Source of the DNA: Oscillospiraceae bacterium
Lineage (GTDB): Bacteria > Bacillota > Clostridia > Oscillospirales > Ruminococcaceae
NCBI GenBank assembly: GCA_900768125.1
Contig: CAAGBS010000035.1
Location: 1 to 64,000 of the forward strand
DNA length: 64,000 bases
Reading direction: 5' to 3'
Part shown: piece by piece, positions 24,441 to 29,993 of the stretch
How the letters are laid out: every line of letters starts with the position of its first letter
How positions within the stretch are numbered: the first letter of the stretch is position 1
Made by a program: the position numbers and the translations under genes
Notes under the pieces: model-generated
Told to the model about the DNA's origin: nothing
The model's database searches: none
Seen by the model: only the letters and a program-made list of their open reading frames with translations

Positions 24441-24506
24441 GTAGGGGAGAGGCTTGCCCCTCCCGAATACATTCCCTGCAACGGGAGGGGCAAGCCCCTC
24501 CCCTAC
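24441..24506. repeat. GGGGAGGGGC dispersed repeat, copies 2 and 3 as a head-to-head pair
   Basis: The 24-bp arms 24441-24464 and 24483-24506 are reverse complements with one mismatch, separated by 18 nt. Each arm equals the core of the repeats at 6131-6185 and 56712-56770. Confidence 0.8.
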
Positions 24507-24544
24507 AAAAGAACCGTAAAACCTACGCAAGAACCATATAATGA

Positions 24545-24588
24545 AAAGCAGGTAAGGAATTTTTGATTCTTTACCTGCTTTGTTTTTA
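24545..24588. terminator. Terminator-like hairpin, AAAGCAGG family
   Basis: 11-bp stem (24545-24555 with 24571-24581) extended by six more pairs around loop ttttg, then tgttttt. The same stem text occurs at 56653-56689 and a shorter form at 37766-37799. It separates the mannan genes from the convergent metal-export operon. Confidence 0.75.
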
Positions 24589-24605
24589 TTGCTGTAATTC
24601 CGGAT

Positions 24606-26513
24606 TTACTTTATCCTCATGGCGCGCATAGCGTTGAGTATCGCGAGGACTGCAACGCCGACGTCGCCGAACACCGCTATCCACATGTTGCCTATACCGA
24701 TGGCGGTCAGCAGCATTATCAGCACCTTTACGCCTATCGCGAACACGATATTCTGCATAACTATCGCGTGGGTCTTCTTCGAAATGCGCACCGCTGTCGG
24801 CAGGCTCTCGATATTGTCGTTCATCAGGACTATATCCGCAGCTTCTATCGCCGCGTCGCTTCCCATTGCGCCCATCGCTATGCCTACGTCTGCGCGTGCG
24901 AGCGCCGGAGCGTCGTTCATGCCGTCGCCCACGAATACCAGCGAGCTGTTCTCAGGCTTCGCCTTGTAGAGTTCCTCCACCTTGGCTACCTTTCCGTCCG
25001 GGAGGAGTTCTGCGTGGTATTCGTCTATGCCTGCGTCCTTTGCTATTGCGTCAGCGGCGGCTTTGCGGTCGCCGGTGAGCATGACGGTCTTCGCGCCGCA
25101 GAGTTCTTTCAGAGCCGCCAGCGACTTGGCTGAGCCGGGTTTTATCTCATCGGAGATGATAATATATCCCGCGTACTTTCCGTCCACCGCGCAGTGTACG
25201 ACAGTGCCGGGGGTGTCAACGGACGGCGCCTCGATATTCTCGCGCTGCATAAGGCGGTGATTTCCGACTATAGCGGTCTTGCCGTCCACGACAGCCTTAA
25301 CGCCGTAGCCCGCTATTTCCTCCGCATCAGAAGCCGCAGTGGTAAGCTCGCGCTTCTTCGCTTCCGCGATGATGGACTGCGCTATCGGGTGCGTGGAATA
25401 TGTCTCAGCAGCGGCGCATATTCCGAGCAGTTCGTTTTCGGAAATCCCCACGGGGGACACGCCGGTGACTGCAAAGCTGCCCTTGGTGAGCGTTCCGGTC
25501 TTATCGAAGACGAATGTGCGCGCCCTGGAAAGTTCCTCGAGGTAATTCGCGCCCTTTATCATGATGCCATACTTCGAAGCGCCGCCGATACCGCCGAAGT
25601 AGGACAGCGGCACGGAGATGACCAGCGCGCAGGGGCAGGAAACTACCAGGAACGACAGCGCACGGTATACCCAGCCGCCCTCGCCGGTCCAGTTGGTGAA
25701 ATCGGTGAAGCCGTTCATCGCGGTCTGGATAAGCCCCGGGATTATCGCCAGCGCGACAGCCGCGAACACCACGACAGGCGTATATATTTTTGCGAATTTC
25801 GTTATGAAGTTCTCGGGCTTTGCCTTGTTTTCGGTGGAGTTTTCGACAAGTTCCAGGATACGCGCAACGGTGGAGTCGGAGTAGGGGCGCGATACCTTTA
25901 CTTTAAGCAGACCGTTCGTGTTGATACAGCCGCTTATCACCTCGTCGCCCTCTGCGACCGCACGGAGCGCGCTTTCGCCGGTGAGCGCCGCAGTGTTCAG
26001 TTCGGAGGAGCCGGAAATTACCGTGCCGTCAAGCGGAATGCGTTCGCCGGGGCGGATAACTATAGTCTCGCCTGCGGCAACGTCCTCCGGAGAGACCTCG
26101 GAGACCTCGCCGTCGCGCTCTACGTTGGCGTATTCCGGGTTGATGTCCACCATCTCGGCGATGGAGCGGCGGGACTTTCCGACCGCAACGCTCTGGAACA
26201 GTTCGCCTATCTGGTAGAGTATCATAACTGCGCCGCCCTCGTCATACTCGCCGATGACCATAGCGCCTATCGAAGCGATACACATGAGGAAGTTCTCATC
26301 GAATACCTGACCGTGCGCGATGTTCCGAATAGCTTTCCAGAGGATATCCCAGCCTATCACGAGATAAGCGGCGGTGAATATCCCCAGATGAACGAATCCC
26401 AGCAGGCTGAACCTGTCGTCTGTCGGGAATATATGCTCTACTGCAAAGCCTATCGCCCATATAACGCCTGCGGCGATAATGCGTATCAGCATTTTTTTCT
26501 GTTTTTTACTCAT
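24606..26513 (-). CDS. Heavy-metal translocating P1B-type ATPase (Zn/Cd/Pb type)
   Basis: A 635-residue membrane pump that exports Zn2+, Cd2+ or Pb2+ using ATP. Present are two N-terminal helix pairs, the actuator motif LTGESA (about 191-196), the metal-binding SCPCALV helix (CPC near 300), the phosphorylation site DKTGTLTKG (about 343), the HP dipeptide in AETYSTHPIAQ and GDGMNDAPALA (about 540). The CPC motif plus the ArsR/CadC-like regulator upstream favour Zn/Cd over Cu. It has no N-terminal metal-binding (HMA) domain; that domain is made by the separate small gene just upstream. It is the last gene of the operon. Confidence 0.95.
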   Translation of the reverse strand: MSKKQKKMLIRIIAAGVIWAIGFAVEHIFPTDDRFSLLGFVHLGIFTAAYLVIGWDILWKAIRNIAHGQVFDENFLMCIASIGAMVIGEYDEGGAVMILYQIGELFQSVAVGKSRRSIAEMVDINPEYANVERDGEVSEVSPEDVAAGETIVIRPGERIPLDGTVISGSSELNTAALTGESALRAVAEGDEVISGCINTNGLLKVKVSRPYSDSTVARILELVENSTENKAKPENFITKFAKIYTPVVVFAAVALAIIPGLIQTAMNGFTDFTNWTGEGGWVYRALSFLVVSCPCALVISVPLSYFGGIGGASKYGIMIKGANYLEELSRARTFVFDKTGTLTKGSFAVTGVSPVGISENELLGICAAAETYSTHPIAQSIIAEAKKRELTTAASDAEEIAGYGVKAVVDGKTAIVGNHRLMQRENIEAPSVDTPGTVVHCAVDGKYAGYIIISDEIKPGSAKSLAALKELCGAKTVMLTGDRKAAADAIAKDAGIDEYHAELLPDGKVAKVEELYKAKPENSSLVFVGDGMNDAPALARADVGIAMGAMGSDAAIEAADIVLMNDNIESLPTAVRISKKTHAIVMQNIVFAIGVKVLIMLLTAIGIGNMWIAVFGDVGVAVLAILNAMRAMRIK

Positions 26514-26542
26514 AGCTGCTCACCTCGTTCAGTCAAATGCTG

Positions 26543-26761
26543 TCAGATTTTGATTGTGCAGTCCGGCTCAACGTCCTTGCATACCTTGACTGCCGCTTTC
26601 AGAGCCTCATCGAACTTGTCGTCTGGAGCCTCGAGCGTGAATTTCTGCTGCAGGAAGTTAACGGAGGCGCTTGTCACGTTGGGAAGTTTCTTGATGGCTT
26701 CCTCCATCTTAGCGGCGCAGTGTGCGCAGTCCAGGTCGATGAGTTTGAATGTCTTCTTCAT
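26543..26761 (-). CDS. Stand-alone heavy-metal-associated (HMA) domain protein
   Basis: A 72-residue ferredoxin-like metallochaperone domain with metal site DCAHCAAKM (Cys12 and Cys15 of a CxxC motif) and the usual beta-alpha-beta-beta-alpha-beta order. It lies 29 nt upstream of the P1B ATPase, which lacks this domain, so the pair probably represents a split CadA-type pump in which the chaperone domain is a free protein. GGACC is a weak ribosome site. Confidence 0.9.
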   Translation of the reverse strand: MKKTFKLIDLDCAHCAAKMEEAIKKLPNVTSASVNFLQQKFTLEAPDDKFDEALKAAVKVCKDVEPDCTIKI

Positions 26762-26785
26762 AGTGGTGGTCCTTTCTCGGTTGAT

Positions 26786-27409
26786 TTATTCGTCAGAGTT
26801 TTCCTCTGCTTCGTTCTTGATGATAACTGCATAGCAGCACGGGATAGTACCCTTTATCAGCTTCGTGTAGACCCTGCCAAGCCCGCAATCCTCCAGCATT
26901 TTCTTGTACTCGGCGGGGGAGTAGCTGGTCTCGGGGTCGAAGCCTATCGCCTTGTAAAGCTTTATCAGCAGCTTTCCGTGATTTTTGGAGGTAAATGTCG
27001 GCAGAAGCAGCTTCCCACCGGGCTTCAGCACCCGGTAAAGTTCCCTGACCGCGCCCTGCGGATTTTTCAGCAGGTGCAGCACATTACCGGCTATGACTAT
27101 ATCGTAGGTGCCATCGGGGTCTTTCAGGTCGAAGATGTTGCGCGTTTCGAATCTGATGTTGTCCGCTCCGAAGAATCCTGCCTTGCGGCGGGCGTTTTTC
27201 AGCATCTTTTCGGAAAGGTCGGTACAGACCACAGAATCCGCTTTTTTCGCTGCGGCGAGGGAAAGCTCCCCGGTGCCTGCGCCGCAGTCCAGCACCTTTG
27301 CGCCGGCGGGGACCAGTCTTTCGGTCTGCGCGCACATTTCGTGGTACACATCGCCGTTTATGCTCTCTGCCAGGTCGTACACCCCGGCTATCTTATCCCA
27401 GAAAGTCAT
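26786..27409 (-). CDS. Class I SAM-dependent methyltransferase
   Basis: A 207-residue methyltransferase with the SAM motif I VLDCGAGTGELSLAAA (about 39-54), the acidic CTDLSEKML (motif II), motif IV DIVIAGNVLHLL (about 102-113) and the post-motif LKPGGKLLLP. It resembles the UbiE/Methyltransf_11 group, often annotated as demethylmenaquinone methyltransferase-like. It sits between the arsR-type regulator and the metal pump genes with 10 nt and 24 nt gaps, so it belongs to the metal-response operon. A substrate such as a metal(loid) or a metallophore is possible, but As(III) methyltransferases have a different cysteine set, which is absent here. Confidence 0.88.
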   Translation of the reverse strand: MTFWDKIAGVYDLAESINGDVYHEMCAQTERLVPAGAKVLDCGAGTGELSLAAAKKADSVVCTDLSEKMLKNARRKAGFFGADNIRFETRNIFDLKDPDGTYDIVIAGNVLHLLKNPQGAVRELYRVLKPGGKLLLPTFTSKNHGKLLIKLYKAIGFDPETSYSPAEYKKMLEDCGLGRVYTKLIKGTIPCCYAVIIKNEAEENSDE

Positions 27410-27419
27410 GTCTTGCTCC

Positions 27420-27776
27420 TTATTCGTTGACGTGCTCCAGTCCCTGGCGGATTATCGTTGTAACGTGGTCGTCCGCAAGGTCGTAGAACACCGTTTTTCC
27501 ATCGCGGCGGCAGCTTACCAGCTTCGCGCTGCGGAGTATCTTCAGCTGGTGCGATACCGCCGAGGAAGTCATTCCGACCAGCTTCGACAGGTCGCACACG
27601 CAAAGTTCCCCGTGGCTCAGCGCCGTGAGTATCTTTATTCTTGTGGAATCCCCGAACACCTTGAAAAGTTCCGACAGGTCTATCAGCGTGTCTTCGTCAG
27701 GCATCGTCGAGGTTATCCGGTCAACTGTGTCGGCATGTACGCACATGAAGTCGCAGTGCGGCGCGTCGTTATCCAT
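27420..27776 (-). CDS. ArsR/SmtB-family metal-sensing repressor, CadC-like
   Basis: A 118-residue winged-helix repressor. The start at 27776 has AAAGGAGG upstream. The N-terminal CDFMCVH with two cysteines and ELCVCDLSKL in the alpha-3 helix make the four-thiolate metal site typical of CadC; SSAVSHQLKILRSAKLV is the recognition helix and wing start. In the apo form it should bind the palindrome at 27805-27818 and repress its own operon; Cd, Pb or Zn binding would release it. First gene of the four-gene metal operon. Confidence 0.93.
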   Translation of the reverse strand: MDNDAPHCDFMCVHADTVDRITSTMPDEDTLIDLSELFKVFGDSTRIKILTALSHGELCVCDLSKLVGMTSSAVSHQLKILRSAKLVSCRRDGKTVFYDLADDHVTTIIRQGLEHVNE

Positions 27777-27804
27777 GGGGGAGCCTCCTTTTCGCTCAAT
27801 CATT

Positions 27805-27818
27805 TGAACAATTGTTCA
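27805..27818. promoter_or_regulatory. ArsR/SmtB operator
   Basis: Perfect 14-bp palindrome TGAACAATTGTTCA, placed directly downstream of the -10 box, over the transcription start. This is the standard position and shape of an ArsR-family operator. Confidence 0.85.
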
Positions 27819-27831
27819 TTTGTTTGATTTG

Positions 27832-27860
27832 ATTATACACCATACGTTCTGATTTGTCAA
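27832..27860 (-). promoter_or_regulatory. Promoter of the metal-export operon
   Basis: Minus-strand full consensus: TTGACA (27855-27860), 17-bp spacer, TATAAT (27832-27837). Confidence 0.92.
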
Positions 27861-27945
27861 GGGCTTTGCAAAATTTTCTGTAATTTTTTTCGGAATGCGG
27901 CATACCATTTAGAAAGGCTGCTTGTACTTTAAAGGGGGAATCTGA

Positions 27946-29118
27946 TTGAAGCGTTTCAGGAAGATACTGTGCTGCATACTCTGCGCCGCGGTGCTGGCGG
28001 CGGGGCTGAGCGGGCTTTCGGGTCAGGCGTTTGCGGAGGAGCAGTCCGCGCAGGACAACTCGCTGGGGACTCCGAAAGCGGCTGTGCTGATGGAAGCTGA
28101 GACCGGGCAGATACTGTATTCGGTGAATCCGCAGGCGCGACTCCCGATGGCTTCGATAACCAAGGTGATGTCGCTGCTGGTGCTGGCGGATAAGATAGAC
28201 GCGGGTGAACTTCAGCTTACGGACAGGATAAAGGCTTCGTCCTACGCCTCGTCAGCGGAAGGCTCGGTGATATGGCTGAACGCGGGCGAGGAGATGACGG
28301 CTGCGGAGCTTCTGGAAGCGGTGATAGTGAGTTCGGCAAATGATGCCTGCATAGCCCTTGCGGAGCACGCGGCAGGCAGCGAAGCGGCATTCGTGAAGCT
28401 GATGAACAAGCGCGCGAAGGAAATGAAGCTGGGAAATACTAAATTCACCGGGTGCGTGGGCTTCGACGCCGAGGGGCATTATTCCTCGGCGGAGGATATC
28501 GCGAAAATGACCGCTGAACTGATGACCAAGGAATACTACCGCGGCTGGCTGCTGACCTGGCTCGACTACCTGCGGGGCGGCGAAACGCAGCTGCTGAACA
28601 CCAACAAGCTGGTGAGATACTACGATGGCATACTGGGCGGAAAGACCGGCACAACGGACGGCGCGGGCTGCTGCCTTACGGCGTGCGCGCAGCGCGGGGA
28701 CATGCGGCTGATAGCGGTGGTGCTGGGCTGCGGCGAGGACCCGGAGCGCTTCGACAAGGCAGAGGAACTTCTGGACTACGGGTTCAGCGGGTTCGAGCGG
28801 TTCACTCCGGAGCAGGACAGCCGCAGACTGCTGCCGATAACGGTGGAGCGCGGGGAGGTCTCCGAGGTGAGGCCGATGATAAAGTCCATCGGGGACTGCA
28901 TAATCAAAAAGGGGCGCTCGGGGAGCGTGAAATATGAATACACGTTCGTGGAAAAGCTGGAAGCGCCGGTGGAGAAAGGGCAGTTCCTTGGGGAATTTCT
29001 TGTCACGCTGGACGGAAACGAGGTCTTCCGCTCGGAGATAGTCGCCCGTGACGAGGTGCGCAGAATGAGCTTCGGAATGTATTTCCTGCGTATCCTGGGC
29101 GAGCTGATAACTTTCTGA
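27946..29118 (+). CDS. D-alanyl-D-alanine carboxypeptidase, DacF/PBP5 type
   Basis: A 390-residue secreted or membrane-anchored peptidase S11 enzyme that trims the terminal D-Ala from peptidoglycan pentapeptides. The signal peptide ends near AFAEE (about residue 30). Motifs: MASITK (SxxK, catalytic Ser near 70), SSANDA (SxN, near 130) and GGKTGTTDGAG (KTG, near 230). The C-terminal 110 residues form the PBP5 C-terminal beta domain, ending in a hydrophobic-amphipathic FGMYFLRILGELITF that can hold the protein to the membrane. The start is TTG with AAAGGGGG 8 nt upstream. Sporulating Clostridia often carry several paralogues, so the exact DacF/DacB identity is open. Confidence 0.92.
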   Translation: MKRFRKILCCILCAAVLAAGLSGLSGQAFAEEQSAQDNSLGTPKAAVLMEAETGQILYSVNPQARLPMASITKVMSLLVLADKIDAGELQLTDRIKASSYASSAEGSVIWLNAGEEMTAAELLEAVIVSSANDACIALAEHAAGSEAAFVKLMNKRAKEMKLGNTKFTGCVGFDAEGHYSSAEDIAKMTAELMTKEYYRGWLLTWLDYLRGGETQLLNTNKLVRYYDGILGGKTGTTDGAGCCLTACAQRGDMRLIAVVLGCGEDPERFDKAEELLDYGFSGFERFTPEQDSRRLLPITVERGEVSEVRPMIKSIGDCIIKKGRSGSVKYEYTFVEKLEAPVEKGQFLGEFLVTLDGNEVFRSEIVARDEVRRMSFGMYFLRILGELITF

Positions 29119-29201
29119 CGGGACATTTGCCGAATGCAGGAAGTTTTGTTCATTTTTTTGATGGAATTTGTCCTTTTGTCGGGGAATTTTGGCAAAAGGT
29201 C
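29119..29201. other. Spacer between dacF-like gene and the ncRNA promoter
   Basis: Contains a 7-bp hairpin (29172-29178 with 29193-29199) directly before the TTGACA box. It has no T-run, so it is not a clear terminator; it could be an operator or an mRNA end signal. Confidence 0.35.
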
Positions 29202-29230
29202 TTGACATTTTGCGTGAAATGCGATAAAAT
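29202..29230 (+). promoter_or_regulatory. Strong promoter ahead of a non-coding region
   Basis: TTGACA (29202-29207), 17-bp spacer, TAAAAT (29225-29230). Transcription would begin near 29237, with no gene on the plus strand for the next 4 kb. Confidence 0.85.
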
Positions 29231-29236
29231 AAAGAT

Positions 29237-29798
29237 GAATAAAACTGTAAGTGTGCGAGCCGGATCGCTATCGGGAGCGTTGATGGGGAGAACACGAGCG
29301 GCGGAGTTCCCCTGCAGACCGGGCGGTGCCTACGCGGACGGTGTGCAGATGTATGCAGTCCGGTGCGGCTGCCGAAATTTTCAGCATGATATGCGCCTGA
29401 ATACCGGGTACACACGGATTCAGCTATCACAGCCTATTCGCAAAGTCCAGCGGACGGGTTAAGGCGCAGGGCAGATGTTGAACGATTTATGGCAGGTGCT
29501 GCGGAGTGTTCCGGCGGGGGCGGTCATCTCTGCGCGTGCAGAGCCGTTGTATTCCGGAAGAATACAGTCTGACGAAACGCATATCATCGGTCTCTAGCGT
29601 GATACGCAATGGTAAACCTTGCGGGTCTTCCCGTTCCGGCTCACCTCTGCGGTCAGGTAAAAATGCTGATTTAAAGCGTTCTTTCACGCCGGGCTATATA
29701 GAGAAGGTTTTATTTTGACTCACTCTTTGAGAGGGGTCGTATTACGAGCACCTGGTTAAATTCCAAGGTAATCGCAATACGGCCTCCTTTCTTTTTAT
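29237..29798 (+). ncRNA. Candidate large structured non-coding RNA (about 560 nt)
   Basis: No plausible plus-strand protein is encoded, but the segment is packed with stems: 29285-29312 (GGGG-GAAC with GTTCCCC), 29336-29361, 29396-29423 (six plus three pairs around an 8-nt loop), 29528-29545 (CTCTGC-gcgt-GCAGAG), 29547-29566 (TGTATTC with GAATACA), 29604-29622 (CGCAA/TTGCG with GGT/ACC), and a closing-type long-range pair, 29257-29263 (GAGCCGG) with 29636-29642 (CCGGCTC). A two-part 50-nt stem at 29734-29783, followed by tcctttcttttta, may be the 3' end. It does not carry the conserved core of RNase P RNA, tmRNA, SRP RNA, 6S RNA, T-box or group II intron domain V. ROOL, GOLLD or OLE-like large RNAs are possible relatives, unproven. 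Confidence 0.6.
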
Positions 29799-29885
29799 GG
29801 TGATTTTTTAGCTGACCGGCTTGATTGGCTGCGCTGGCTGTCAGATTTGATATTCTTGTGCACGACATATCGAACAGACATAATC

Positions 29886-29925
29886 TAAGGCAATACCACA
29901 CAATCTTTGTGCGGTATTGCCCTAA
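29886..29925. repeat. Long hairpin resembling an insertion-sequence end
   Basis: About 16 bp of stem built on gcaatacc...ggtattgc with a 5-nt loop. Paired ends of this kind flank or remain from mobile elements, but no transposase is nearby; it may also be the final stem of the transcript from 29237. Confidence 0.45.
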
Positions 29926-29946
29926 ATATTCCACTCTCATTAACAC

Positions 29947-29975
29947 AAAAAAGGCTGCGCGAAGCAGCCTTTTTT
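29947..29975. terminator. Bidirectional terminator
   Basis: 12-bp stem (29947-29958 with 29964-29975), loop gcgaa, A6 and T6 ends. It can end the non-coding transcript on the plus strand and the zinc-ribbon protein gene on the minus strand. Confidence 0.88.
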
Positions 29976-29993
29976 ATCAATAGATATTCGGTA

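Noticed and set aside
29547..29571. Group II intron domain V (text gagccg followed by a hairpin)
   Set aside because: The pairing strand ACGGTTC and the GAAA-type tetraloop arrangement are missing; no maturase or intron boundaries are found.
29710..29946. 78-residue minus-strand frame (ends LVIRPLSKSESK)
   Set aside because: It lies over the palindromic stem 29734-29783 and the hairpin 29886-29925, has no ribosome site and looks like a shadow of structured DNA.
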